A stretch of DNA of 20,514 nucleotides from Haplomitrium mnioides (GCA_049999725.1 JBNGIS010032598.1:1-20514); one strand, 5' to 3'; positions 1 to 9,232 are shown, counted from the stretch's first letter. The notes: generated by a model from the letters alone, not told the origin. Made by a program: numbers and translations.

Positions 1-909
1 ATTTCTGCAAAGATTCTTTCATGGAAATTTCTTTCCAAACAATCATGGGAAGCTGAAGGATATGGTGACCTGTTTGTGTTTTCTGGGACTTCACTATGAG
101 CCTATGAGTCAGTGCACTTGCCCAAGAGCTATATGGACCAAGATTGGGATAGCAACAATTTTGAAATGGTTTCATCAGCGGTATATGGTGTACTTTTCTG
201 CTGTCATCACTACCGGGGTATGCAACTCTTTTTCTGGAACATTGTCACTGGTGCTTCAATGAAAATCCATTTTGAAATGAACCCTGAAGTTGATTGTTGG
301 GAAATGAATCCAATTTTGTGCCACAACAGTGTTACAAGTAGCTATAGCATCATGGTTGTACAACCATTTGGAAATCCAGATCGACGAATTGATTTACATG
401 GAAACGTCATGAAACTTCATGTTTATAACTTTGAAAGTCAAAGTTGGATTGTTTCTCTAGTCATGCCTTACAAGCCAACCAATCCTTCTTCTTGGGAGCT
501 AATGTACACTGGCCGTTCAATAGAGAAGCAAACGATATTGTATATACCATGTGACCACCAAGGAGAACATTTAAGGGGGATTTTTGCTTATGATGTGCCC
601 AACGACCTTGGCTATTTTTGTAGGTTACCACACTTGAGAGAATATATGAACGATCAACGCCTTGTTTCAGATGGAACATTTTTGTATCTAGTAGCTATAT
701 ACTCAAGTGGACCAGGCTTGGATGGACTAGATAAACCACAAACTTTGTGTATTTGGAAATGTCAAAGTTTTCCAAGTACAAAAATGGAAAAAGAAGTTCT
801 GGAGGCTACTCTGTTATATGAGTTTGAGAGCTGGCATGACCCTTTTTTCTTACTGGACTGCAAGGGTGTAAAGGACCGTATAGCAATTTTTTTATCATGC
901 AAGCGGTAG
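1..909 (+). pseudogene. 3' part of an F-box/kelch-like protein gene with an in-frame stop
   Basis: Frame 1 is open from the left edge to TAG at 907-909, broken only by TGA at 97-99. Residues on both sides of that stop look like one protein (FVFSGTSL before, AYESVHLPKSYMDQDWD after), and the base change is compatible with CGA to TGA. After the stop there is no ATG until 133, so a fresh start there would remove the N-terminal side. About 300 codons are visible. They are rich in aromatic residues with short beta-strand-like blocks (YGVLFCCHHYRGMQLFFWN, TFLYLVAIY, QTLCIWKC), which recalls the C-terminal half of plant F-box proteins with kelch-like or F-box-associated repeats that recruit substrates to SCF ubiquitin ligases. 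The F-box itself would lie left of the window. Codon use is AT-rich compared with the retroelements further right. The family call is tentative; alternatives are any other beta-propeller protein, or a live gene with an intron or sequencing error at 97. Confidence 0.45.
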
Positions 910-1056
910 TAATAGACTACTTGTTTTTGACACTTGTTGTTGCAAGTTCACTAATAATAATTATCATCTACGTCTTTTTTGATACACACTTTCTATTTCA
1001 ACCCATGTATTTAATTCACAAGTAATACTTAGAACATAAAGTCAGCTTTTGACACT

Positions 1057-1062
1057 AATAAA
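1057..1062 (+). promoter_or_regulatory. Possible polyadenylation signal AATAAA
   Basis: AATAAA lies about 150 bp after the stop of the preceding gene in AT-rich sequence with several TAATAAT stretches, a usual distance for a plant 3' UTR. The hexamer is common by chance in AT-rich DNA, so this is suggestive only. Confidence 0.3.
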
Positions 1063-1975
1063 TTATTACATTTTTATGTTTGTGACCCTTGAGAGTACCT
1101 CTGCTATAGACAGTTTATCACATTCTACTTTGTGAGTGTGATTCTTATCTAACACCAGGTAGCACATGACTACTTTTCTCTTTTTATGAGCATTCGGAGA
1201 TATCACTGAGAAATCTTTGGTTAAACCTCCACAAGACTCACTTGTAGGTAGCATCTCCCTTTGCTTGTGCCTCCAAAATGTCTTCGCAACATTTTCCTTT
1301 GCTTGTGCTCAATCTTTTCTTTGCAGCAGCACCCAGTATCTTAGCCTGGAAGAGAGGGAAGTCTCCATCCTCTGCAGTTCTACTCACACTAGTGGCTAAT
1401 CTTTGGCCTTGTTTACCAGGGTGTTGTGCGATGGCTGGTTTCTGGGTCTTCTCCAGTGCTTCTTGCCCTTGCACTTGTGGCTTAGGAATCAGGTCCCCAG
1501 CTCCACTAACACTGATGGCTGATGTTTAGGGTTTGTCTACAGTGCTTTGCCCTTCTGCTTGTCATGTTGCATCAGATTCTCAGTTTTACTCCCATGGATG
1601 GTTAGTTGGCAGTGAGTAGTGAGTTTTCCTTCCACTTGTGACCTTTATATCAGACTTGGGAGGCCTGAGCCCTGTTCTTATTTATGATTTTCTCCTTCTA
1701 AATCCAATCCATGGTTATACTTTTCTTTTTCTGCCTGTGATTTCAGAACTCTTGAACTCTGTGCTCTGATATGGTGATCACTGGCCTTTCATCAATTTTG
1801 TCTGTCTTCTCTACTGAGAAAATTTTGATGCATTGGCTTCTTATGAGTCCTTGCTCCAGCTGTGGTATTCTCCCTGATTATCTAATCTGGTGTGTATGAC
1901 AGCTTAGCCTGGCCAAATCGTCACTTGAGGTCCCTCTGTGTCAAGAGAAACTCTTGGGCTATTAAGACTTTGAAG
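1063..1975. other. Non-coding stretch with degenerate, loosely repeated sequence
   Basis: No convincing gene. Around 1380-1670 blocks of the form (a/g)(c/g)TGGCT(a/g)(a/g)T.TTT.GG...GTTT..C.(c/a)(a/c)AG recur at irregular 50-120-bp spacing, which suggests an old, decayed tandem array. On the minus strand 1238-1474 is open for about 78 codons and reads as Lys/Gln/Ala-rich sequence (QEALEKTQKPAIAQHPGKQG), but no family is recognised, the start would be a non-ATG codon and upstream frames break quickly. Confidence 0.4.
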
Positions 1976-2190
1976 TATTTGCTAGATCAACACCATGGTT
2001 TCTGTAGCCAAAACATGATTGCTGCAGCTTTCAACTTTTTCACCTGTTTAATGTGTGATCTGTGAATTTAGAAACAAAATCAAACTATTTGCTAGATAGA
2101 CACCATGATTTCTGTGGCCAAAACATGATTTCTGCAGCCATCTGATTTTTGCTGTTTTCATTGAGTGAATTGTGAGTTTAGAGAAATAAG
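1976..2190. repeat. Tandem duplication, unit about 110 bp, two copies
   Basis: Copy 1 begins at 1976 and copy 2 at 2086. Both start TATTTGCTAGAT, then share ACACCATG(g/a)TTTCTGT, GCCAAAACATGATT and CTGCAGC, and end with related GTGA(a/g)TTTAGA blocks. The first half of the unit is about 90% identical by eye; the second half has diverged more. No coding frame is kept through it. Confidence 0.8.
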
Positions 2191-2213
2191 ATAATCATTA
2201 GGTGCAAGCACTC

Positions 2214-2220
2214 TATAAAA
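2214..2220 (+). promoter_or_regulatory. TATA-box-like sequence
   Basis: CTCTATAAAAAGAGG is a good match to a plant TATA box and starts only about 25 bp after the tandem duplication ends. No clear gene follows: the first ATG frame at 2278 gives 16 codons. It may be a relic promoter or belong to a non-coding transcript. Confidence 0.3.
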
Positions 2221-2922
2221 AGAGGAATTATGGAGACTCATAGCACAATACATGGGTTAAAATTAGTGGCTAAACTGATGGCAAAGCAACTAGGAAGGCT
2301 AAAAAAGAAAATGCAGAATAGACAATAGAGGCAAGCAACCTATGCAGTGACCATAGTGAATCATAGGCAAGAGTGATGGAAGCAAAAATAAATCGTTGGG
2401 GAGAGTCCATAAGGAAGCAAGGAAGAAAGGCCATGTGCTTTTCAAAACTAGTAACCCTTGTCTGGAAGATAAAATAATTCAAGTGGTTGTGATTACAAAG
2501 ACTTTATTGAATTGGAGGGGAGAAGGAACGCAGGAGGAAAAAGAGACTAGAAGGGAGGCTGCATCACCTTGGAAGATTTCTGCTTAGTTTAGGGGAGGGG
2601 AGTTATGTCAGAAGTGTTTAATGTTGGCATTGAGAGAATATAATAGAATAGAATTGATTTAAAGTCCCAAGCCAGCCTAAGGCCATAGAGACTGAAGTAA
2701 GTCAACCCACTGTGTGGTGAGGGGCCGAGGAAACAGAAGACATATAGCAGCTATAAAGGTCAACTAGTGATCAACAAGGGCCAGGGACCCCTGCGGGGAC
2801 TGGTATGTCTAGATCCTAAACTGCAAGGTCCTCCTATGTGAAATGTGCCATCGGCTCTGTGGTCTGGTCCCATGGTCATTGAGTTTAATGTTGATCAAGG
2901 ATTGTCATCCTTCCTCTGTGAA
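2221..2922. other. Gene-free stretch
   Basis: Purine-rich sequence with only short open frames on both strands, the longest 63 codons at 2396-2587 with no family resemblance. The right end (about 2775-2922) may be decayed sequence following the LINE ORF1 on the minus strand, because that frame resumes briefly after two stops. I see no endonuclease or reverse-transcriptase motifs here. Confidence 0.4.
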
Positions 2923-3805
2923 TCAGAGAGCAATGTTGCCATCAGCCCAAGCTTGCTTTATCTTTTGTATTTCTTGAGGGAGGTTTTTCCTTTGAGGTGG
3001 AGAAAGGTCCTCATAGATCCAAATCGGTTGTACTTTGAGAGCCTTGTTGGATTTCAAGAGAGCCCCCCTGTCTCCAACATTGTGAAATCGAAGTAGGATG
3101 GGTGGGCCTCTGGTAGAAGGTCGTCCAATCCTCTTGCAGGTTAGGCGCAGATTCTCGAGGTTACATGGTCCCAAGATGTGCTGCTGGACTGTACTTCAGG
3201 TCTCTTCTTCAGGTGCTTCTGGGACCCCATGTACTATGAGGTTGAGATCCCATCCTTTTGGTTCCCATTCTTCCTCGAGCAGTTTGTTTAGTGTTGCCTG
3301 GACCATGTCTGGAGTTGTGGAGGTTCCCTTGACGATGTTCTTCCATGTGGCTTGGGTTTGCTTCAGTTCAGATTCTAATGCCATCTGGGATGTGCTGCTC
3401 TTTTTTGCCATCTGTGTCAGTGTCTCCCTGGTGAGCTCGTGATTCTGTTCCACGGTTTGTAGTCACTTTTGCACATCCAGTCCCATGTCCTGTTGTGTCA
3501 TTTTTCGTATATATTGCTGGAGGCCATCTATGTGATAATATGGTACTCTTGGATCAGGTTGAGAGACTCTGTCTTGGTTTCTATCTTCTACATTCTGGTC
3601 TCAAGGTTCTCCAGTCTCCAGTCAGATGCAACTTTCTGTTGAGCCAATTGTTCCTCCAGAGACCTCACCAGCTACTCAAGGTCCCTGACACGGTCTCTGA
3701 TTCATCGGGGATGGTTATCTTCTCCTCTCCTGTCTTCTCAGATCTCTTTCCACCCATTATCTTGTCATCCTGTCTGGTTCACATTTTTGTGCGAGGTTTA
3801 TCCAT
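2923..3805 (-). pseudogene. L1-type LINE ORF1 (RNA-binding protein), broken
   Basis: Read on the minus strand, a plausible ATG is at 3805-3803, followed by a basic, Glu-rich start (MGGKRSEKTGEEK). A heptad-like coiled coil follows (LVRSLEEQLAQQKVASDWRL), then a Gln/Thr-rich helical stretch. Next comes an RRM-like and C-terminal region with hallmarks of the L1 ORF1/Transposase_22 family: NLIVHGVPEAPEEE, KRIGRP...GPPILLRFHNV, and IWIYEDLSPPQRK. In known L1 elements this protein trimerises through the coiled coil, binds the element's RNA and acts as a nucleic-acid chaperone. About 294 codons is near the family length. Several stops (for example TGA at 3465-3463 and 3198-3196) and at least two frameshifts (one near 3530) break it. 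No ORF2 follows. The domain order supports the call well; the exact start is uncertain. Confidence 0.72.
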
Positions 3806-4525
3806 GTTATCACCCCCGTACTACTACCCTTGTTCTGGGAGCCTCTATCCTTGTACAGATTTTTACAGTAGCCATGTGGACAGGCCCAGGTTGGAGTTGA
3901 ACACTGTACTCAGAGTATCCGTCACAACTCTGACCCTCATGGTTCTGCTCTGTTGGTGGGTCTTGTAAGTTTGTAAAGCCTGCAATTGTGGGGCTGTATC
4001 ACAAAAACAGAGCTTGCAGAGCTGGCCGATAGCCCCAGATCTTTGGTTTGCCCTTCAGGTTGGGGACAGAGATAATCCTTAATAGACAGAGCTCTGTTCA
4101 AACCCAGTCTCATACACTCTTTCTTCCAAGTGCAACCTTTGAGCACACTTCTTGTTGCACAAGCTCTGGAGACCGCTTTGCTTGACTGTGAGGCCCCTCC
4201 TCTGTTTGCTCTGAACGCAGCTCTATGTTGGTCCCCCACTTAGTTGACTCTTTGCAGTGTAATGTTGTTATGTAGGGGCCTGCGAAAACAATTTCAAAGC
4301 TCATCTAGAGCTTCGCAGACCTGCCTTGGATTTCAGGAGACGCTCAAACCTATTTGATCCTTAGAACCAAACTGAAGTGTCAAGCCAGGTCGCAGAAGAA
4401 ATGTTGAGCTCCAAAAACAGTCCTGGCTGGTTCTTAGAATCAGGCCTTGTAGGAGAGATATAGATCCAGGTTGCAGAAGACTTGCCCAACAGAGAGATCT
4501 CTTATGAGACTTGCAGCACGCGGGC

Positions 4526-4543
4526 GAGAGAGAGAGAGAGAGA
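4526..4543. repeat. (GA)9 microsatellite
   Basis: Nine uninterrupted GA dinucleotides lie between GCGGGC and TGGGATG. Read on the minus strand this is a CT tract upstream of the LINE ORF1; CT tracts are frequent in plant 5' leaders. Confidence 0.95.
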
Positions 4544-4619
4544 TGGGATGCGATGCATTACAGATTTAGAGCATGGCGAGGGCAACTAAGGTTTCCGGTC
4601 ACAAGTAAGACTTGTGCAC

Positions 4620-4681
4620 ATCTAGGTGGACTGCACCACACTGATTTGATTAACGAGACACCTAGATCAAGTGTGGTGCAG
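4620..4681. repeat. Interleaved inverted repeats
   Basis: CTGCACCACACT (4631-4642) has a perfect 12-bp inverted partner AGTGTGGTGCAG (4670-4681). ATCTAGGTG (4620-4628) has a perfect 9-bp inverted partner CACCTAGAT (4659-4667). The arms occur in the order 1-2-1'-2', so the two stems cannot form as one simple hairpin. Confidence 0.85.
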
Positions 4682-4740
4682 GTGAACAAGATTTCCAAGA
4701 GGAGGGATCCCAATCCCTATCAACAAAGAACTTAGCCACT

Positions 4741-5242
4741 AACCTTGGATTCTACCACTCAACCCATTGAATAACAAGGTAAAGAGTAAGCTTCCAAATG
4801 TAGTGAGTGTGCATGTTGAGGGGTGAGGCAAGAAGAAGCTTAGAAATGATGATGAAGGTGTCCTTACCCCCATAAGCGGTCTCGTGGAGGTGAAAGCTCA
4901 GAGTGGGGACTGAGAAGAAGAGAAATGCAGTGCTTTCTAGTTTTTTCACATATTGTTATTGTCTTATCTCTGCCACCCTGTTTCTTAATGGCTGAGTACA
5001 CCTTGGGCACTCTCAATCGACAATAGAAATAACAAAGTTGTGTGGAGCAGCTAGTGTTCGATAAGCGGTCACTCAAAGGTTAAAAAATATAATGTTGTCC
5101 TCTGCGCTAGCCCAAGTGCCCCTCTTCCATGACAAATTTGCTCAAGGTGGGGATTTCTTGCTATGGGAGGGGTCAATTATTTGCCACACTCACTTTGCCA
5201 CTACTCACCTACTCATTGATTGTTGGTTGGGCAGAATGCCAC
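4741..5242. other. Unassigned stretch between LINE and minus-strand LTR element
   Basis: Only short frames on either strand, none with recognisable features. It probably contains the true inner end of the minus-strand LTR and the LINE's outer end. No primer-binding site or terminal CA could be assigned with confidence. Confidence 0.3.
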
Positions 5243-6930
5243 TTTATTGCATATTTTCTCACCCTCAATGGACAAGGTTTTACAAACCACCCAAGTGGCA
5301 GTGATATCACAAATGCAACTACAATCAGTACAGATACTTACTTTGTGGTTCTGATGTCTGCAACCAGAGAACACTTCTTCAAGATTTCCTCGAGTTGTCA
5401 CAATTCTTCCTTTGCCTCCGATGAATCTCTGGTCCCTTTCACTGTCCTACTGTAGATCCTGGCCTATTCTATCCCTTCTAATCTCTCGCAGACCTCCAAA
5501 CTTCCAATCACATGCACCCACCCAACACTAGATAGATTTTACCTTCGTTGTCCCGAGGACCTCAATTCTTACTCCTCAGCTAGGAAGGTGGCACTCACCA
5601 CCACTGATCACCCACTCACCCTTTTCGCCTTGCCTGATGGTCACTCCCTTCCCAAGGAGACGCTGCTTCACGGGCTAGCTTGTAGCAATTAGGGAACAAA
5701 CCTGATCTTCAATTGATGCACCCAACTGGGACGTTGTGCTCCAATGGAGCTGGTGCACCTTCTGTAGCTAGCAGGGAGATCTTCTACTCGAATTGGTTTC
5801 AACTTTCAACATCTTCCTAGAATAGTGAAAGAATGGAATCCAGAAGAGCTCACCTTGGTGGCCTATGGATCCATGGAACTAAAGAAGTGACAATCCAACC
5901 AAGCATCCTGTTGCATGGGCGAGTCCACCTCCCGAGGAGCCTTTAGCTCCTGCCGAGTACGCCTTCGCTGGTCTGGGTCATCTCTCCACTGCAACCCACG
6001 CTTGCTCCTGAATACTCACCTCAACCCCTTGGTTTTCTTCCTTTCTTGCCTCATCCCAATAATGATCTGATCCCTCACAATGAGGCTTCCCTCTGCCTGT
6101 ACACTCATGCCTCCAATGCCAATTTTCCTTATGAGAGCTGGTAGTTGATCTTTGCGCAGCCAAATTCAGCATTCCTTAATTTCTTGGCTCACCCTGTAAG
6201 CTCCCTGTCATGCTTAGAGGTGGTCCAAGAATTTTCTCGCATAAGAAACTCGAGTCCCCAGCCTTCTATTAATCCTCTCACTCCTCCTGCAATCTTCTCT
6301 ATCAATTTTCAGAAATTATGCAACCGAATTCTGCACCGAACAACCATAATCTTCGTAGGTGGATTGCAATTCGAGATGATTGTAAGCCGTGCAAGAGGCG
6401 CTTTCCCCCAACCCCCCAATCACAATGCTTGTGTGTTACACTTTGCTACTTCAACCACCTTGTCAGCTGAATGCCACCATGGAGTGGCGATTCGTTTCCC
6501 CTATTGCATTGGCACCTTCCTAGTTTTCTTCACTAAGTTCCTGTCCTTATTTTTTCTTTGTTAAGGTTTTATTTAATTTTTATCATAGGTCCTTTACGTC
6601 TCTGGGCCTTTGCCCCCTTTAACGACGCTCCATCCTACTGGTGTTCCCCTAGATCTATCGCTGCATGGTCCCTAGGCTTCCAATTTCACCCTTCTATGCC
6701 CCCAAGGTGTCGTCCTCTCAACGCTGGGTGCATGGTAGCTTCTTTGATCTCTTGTCCATAGTCCATGTCTTGCATTTGTTCCATGGTGCCCTTCCACCCC
6801 GCATGCTATCTGCTGATGATCGTACTAAGAGGCTTGAGGCCTGCAACTCTTTCCCTGTAACGTTTAAATGGCTGCACCTTCAAAAGAAAATCCAAAAATT
6901 TTGCGCAATGCCACTCCCAGCCGGAAAACA
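5243..6930 (-). mobile_element. LTR (partial boundaries) of a minus-strand gypsy element
   Basis: On the minus strand a polypurine tract is followed by TTA and then TGTTTTCCGG, giving an LTR start at 6930 by analogy with the intact element, which has the same tract-TTA-LTR spacing. The sequence then runs at least 1.7 kb without a sustained coding frame. A minus-strand AATAAA at 5248-5243, followed by GTGGCATTCTGCCC, resembles the GCATTCTGCCC region near the 3' end of the intact element's LTR, so it may mark the R region. The LTR end is not resolved, and its partner LTR is absent from the window. By eye its sequence differs from the plus-strand family's LTR. Confidence 0.45.
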
Positions 6931-6933
6931 TAA

Positions 6934-6943
6934 CTCTCCTTCC
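6934..6943 (-). other. Polypurine tract of the minus-strand element
   Basis: GGAAGGAGAG on the minus strand lies about 240 bp after the integrase stop and three bases before the putative LTR start. The intact element has the same arrangement (about 190 bp after integrase, then TTA and the LTR). Polypurine tracts prime plus-strand DNA synthesis. Confidence 0.55.
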
Positions 6944-7182
6944 AAGAGTGTCATGCCCTCGTGACATTTCTGCTTAGTTTTGCCCCTTTTCTGATTGCCT
7001 AGTTGGGGTGTCCTCATGCCTTGGTTCTCGCTCCTCGGATAACTGTGTTGCTCGCTGAAGGTTGCCTTCAACAGTGCTAGGGTGTTCCCTTCGGTTCCTC
7101 GATGCGTCACTCCTACCGCTGAATTGACTGCGGAAACAAGGAATGAAATGAAACAATGCAATGCCCGGAAAGTGATCCAATC

Positions 7183-7852
7183 CTACCAAAACCACTGAAG
7201 TTCTCCTCCTTGCTGGTTGGTCAGCTCCCCTAGCCTTGCTATCCTGATGATCCTGGTGGTTCCTGATTGCTGATTTTCTCCCCCTCCAATGTTGTTAATT
7301 GGGCTAACCCATTGCAATGCAATTGCTGTAGGATATAAGGCCCCATCCATTGGGTGTGCAATTTTTCCTGCGAAGTGGATGAACCAGCTATCATACAACA
7401 AAACTAAATCCCTTGCTTGAAGGTACGGAAGCCGCAGTTTCCTGTCATGCTGCCCTTCCTTAGCTGCTGCTGCTGGTGCCTCATCTGGTCCTCTATCTCC
7501 AATCGTGCCTCCTCCAATTGGTCCACTTGGATGAGGGGGTGATGTCCGGCTCTGGTGCTCCCACTGACGTTCAGTGGTCAGCACTCATGCAGTTGGCACT
7601 TTAAACTCAACTAGCAGTAGTGCATGCTGTCCAATCACCAAGTAGTTTTAGGTCCTTATCAGTTTTGTTGGCGGCCATTGAGCAGTTCAAAATCTTACTG
7701 ATACCATTGGCTCACTCGGTCAGCCTGTTAGCCTTGCGATGGTAGGCGGTTGTCTTTCTGTGTTTAACGAAAGAGCGCTTAATGAGCTCCTTGATGATTG
7801 TGTCCAGAAAGTGTGTGCCGTGATCGGTAAACAAGGGGGAACAGCGAGGAAA
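7183..7852 (-). pseudogene. Ty3/gypsy integrase C-terminal half, decayed
   Basis: Minus-strand sequence matches the integrase of the intact plus-strand element block by block. The core segment reads LFTDHGTHFLDTIIKEL, including the second catalytic Asp, and ends in KANRLTE, which keeps the catalytic Glu. Then come a MAANKTDKDLKLL block, a Gln-rich helical linker (EEARLEIEDQMRHQQQQL), and the C-terminal blocks LVLLYDSWFIHFAGK and GPYILQQLHCNGLAQL. At least three frame changes and several stops (TGA at 7714-7712 directly after LTE) break it. The first catalytic Asp and the zinc-binding part are missing because the sequence ends abruptly near 7852 against a plus-strand LTR fragment. It once inserted cDNA into the genome; it is now a relic. 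Confidence 0.82.
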
Positions 7853-7856
7853 GGAC

Positions 7857-7990
7857 TCATTCTGGTGACACTTCAATTGAATCGAGTGAACTTGCACTAG
7901 GGGGCCAACCAGAGTGGAGGTGGATTGGAGGGCGCTGAGAATCGCTGGGCGGGAGGCTCTAGAGGCTTGGGTGGCTGGGTGAGTGCCTGC
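7857..7990 (+). mobile_element. LTR fragment of the plus-strand gypsy family
   Basis: The segment containing GAGGTGGATTGGAGGG and CTCTAGAGGCTTGGG aligns with the LTRs of the intact element around 10160-10300 and 18905-19030. It starts a few bases from the end of the minus-strand integrase relic, so it marks a rearrangement point. Sequence from about 7990 to 8057 is unassigned. Confidence 0.7.
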
Positions 7991-8057
7991 GCATTGCCGA
8001 GAAGACCCAGTCGAGGTCTTGGGTGGAGTATGTGCTAGCAGTGGGCCAGTCACACCT

Positions 8058-8384
8058 GCAATGGGCCAAATCAGAAAGATAGCCCCTTGTATTGACGACA
8101 GCTAAGGGAATTGCTGATGGGAGCCACAACGAGGAGGAGGTTAGCTCGAGTAAGAGCCCAAGTGGACCTGCAATTGGTGTGTGAAAATAAAGGGGCCCAG
8201 GAAATTGATATTCAGACAACGGGAGGCACACTGTCACTACTACCCATAGACAAAGGGGCAGGGGTCAACATCATGGTGGAAGAGACTGCCCACAAATTGG
8301 GATTCAAAGAATTCCAACCCACCGCCAGGATCATAAGATTGGCAGATGGTTCCCGAGTAAAACCTTTAGGCTCCTTACTCCGAG
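8058..8384 (+). pseudogene. Protease fragment of the host (outer) gypsy element, left part
   Basis: This stretch aligns with 13250-13575 of the inserted element. After a linker beginning near GGGCCAAATCAG it reads LLPIDKGAGVNIMVEE, KLGFKEFQPTARI and RLADGSRVKPLG, a retropepsin-like aspartic protease. The catalytic Asp codon is at 8249-8251 in a D-K-G context instead of the usual D-S/T-G; related plant elements also have other residues there. The frame runs 8111-8384 and is then interrupted by the intact element. It resumes at 19994 after the duplicated CCGAG. The protease would cut Gag-Pol. No gag precedes it: LTR sequence lies just upstream, so the outer element had an internal deletion or rearrangement. 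Confidence 0.85.
8380..8384. repeat. Target-site duplication, left copy (CCGAG)
   Basis: CCGAG stands directly before the 5' LTR and again at 19994-19998 directly after the 3' LTR. Joining the outer sequence across one copy restores the local alignment to the protease region of the related element at 13568, which confirms both boundaries. Confidence 0.9.
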
Positions 8385-8639
8385 TGTTAGCCAGTGACAT
8401 GGGGCACTAAGGAAGAATTCACGGAATCGGAGGTGGCATTGGAACAATTTCTCTCTCGTAAGTGTTAAATTACCTCGAAAGCAGCGGATCAACTCCAATC
8501 AGTGAGTATGAGTGGGTCGCCTAGATCCGAGAAGTGGAACAGGATCGCTTCGCAATTCAAAAAGGGAGCTTTGCTAGCCAGCGAGTGGGGGGGCACCACT
8601 AAAATTTGACGAAAGTGGACAAAAGCCTGCAAATATCAT

Positions 8640-8837
8640 AAGGATGCACGAATTGAGGCCCTAGCAGGGAGGAACGGGGGCTAGAGGAGGAGGATCAGAG
8701 CTGCGGGGCGGACATCAAAGAGCGACAGCGGGAGGAGGAGATAGTAGACAAGGAAAGGATGCATCGCAAGCTTTTGAATGCCGCGCAGTAGAAACAAGAA
8801 TCGGGAAGAGGAAGGAGGGGGCCATGGCCTTCATAAG
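8640..8837 (+). other. Charged reading stretch inside the 5' LTR
   Basis: The sequence reads REEEIVDKERMHRKLL and then QESGRGRRGPW, interrupted by TAG. The 3' LTR has the equivalent frame without that stop. It may be a remnant of captured or ancestral coding sequence, or chance openness in purine-rich DNA. No family is recognised. Confidence 0.35.
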
Positions 8838-8931
8838 CAGCAACTACGCTAAGGATTGGGGGACACTCTGATCCCTTTGGCGCTAATGGGTTCTATTGGG
8901 GTTCACAACCACTTCCTTCATGGTTCAGCAG

Positions 8932-9204
8932 GATTCAGTGAGGATGTGGCAGGCGCGCGGGTGTCCATGGGCCTTTGAGAAAACGTGGTGTCCTCGCAGG
9001 TGTCCGGGAGATTCAGCGGAGACGTGGCAGGCGCGGGGGTATCCACGGGCCTTTGAAGAAACGTGGCGTCCTCGCAGGTGTCCGAGAGATTCAGAGGAGA
9101 CATAGCAGGCGCGGGGGTGTCCGCGAGTCTTTCTAGAAACGTGGCGTCCTCGTAGGTGTCCGGGAGATTCAGCGGAGGCGTGGCAGGCGCGGGGGTGTTC
9201 GAGA
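8932..9204 (+). repeat. 39-bp monomer array, ABABABA, in the 5' LTR
   Basis: GATTCAG recurs at 8932, 9010, 9088 and 9166, exactly 78 bp apart. Each 78-bp unit is a dimer of two related 39-bp monomers: A (GATTCAGCGGAGACGTGGC...) and B (CCTTTG..GAAACGTGGCGTCC...). Both share an ACGTGGC centre and end in GGTGTCCG. Seven monomers are present. Because 39 is a multiple of three, all frames stay open across the array, which produces long spurious ORFs on both strands. Confidence 0.95.
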
Positions 9205-9232
9205 TCTTCTTCGAAAACCTAAGGTTAGCGCG

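Larger units (their letters stand above)
3806..4740 (-). other. Probable LINE 5' leader or unassigned flank
   Basis: This region lies upstream of the LINE ORF1 start on the minus strand. It has no long frame that looks coding; the two minus-strand frames at 3937-4304 overlap each other and show no family features. It is moderately GC-rich and could be the internal promoter/5' UTR of the LINE, but its outer edge cannot be fixed because no target duplication was seen. It contains a microsatellite and a set of inverted repeats listed separately. Confidence 0.35.

Noticed and set aside
1238-1474. Lys/Gln-rich minus-strand protein
   Set aside because: Non-ATG start, stops close upstream, no family resemblance; kept only as a note in the intergenic entry.
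6145-6964. Plus-strand frames of up to 139 codons
   Set aside because: They are antisense to the minus-strand LTR, non-overlapping in frame, and show no protein features.
7959-8237. Minus-strand frame across the LTR/protease fragment
   Set aside because: The plus-strand protease homology explains this region; the minus frame is a shadow.
8932-9204. CRISPR-like array
   Set aside because: The repeats are contiguous with no unique spacers, in a plant LTR, with no cas genes.
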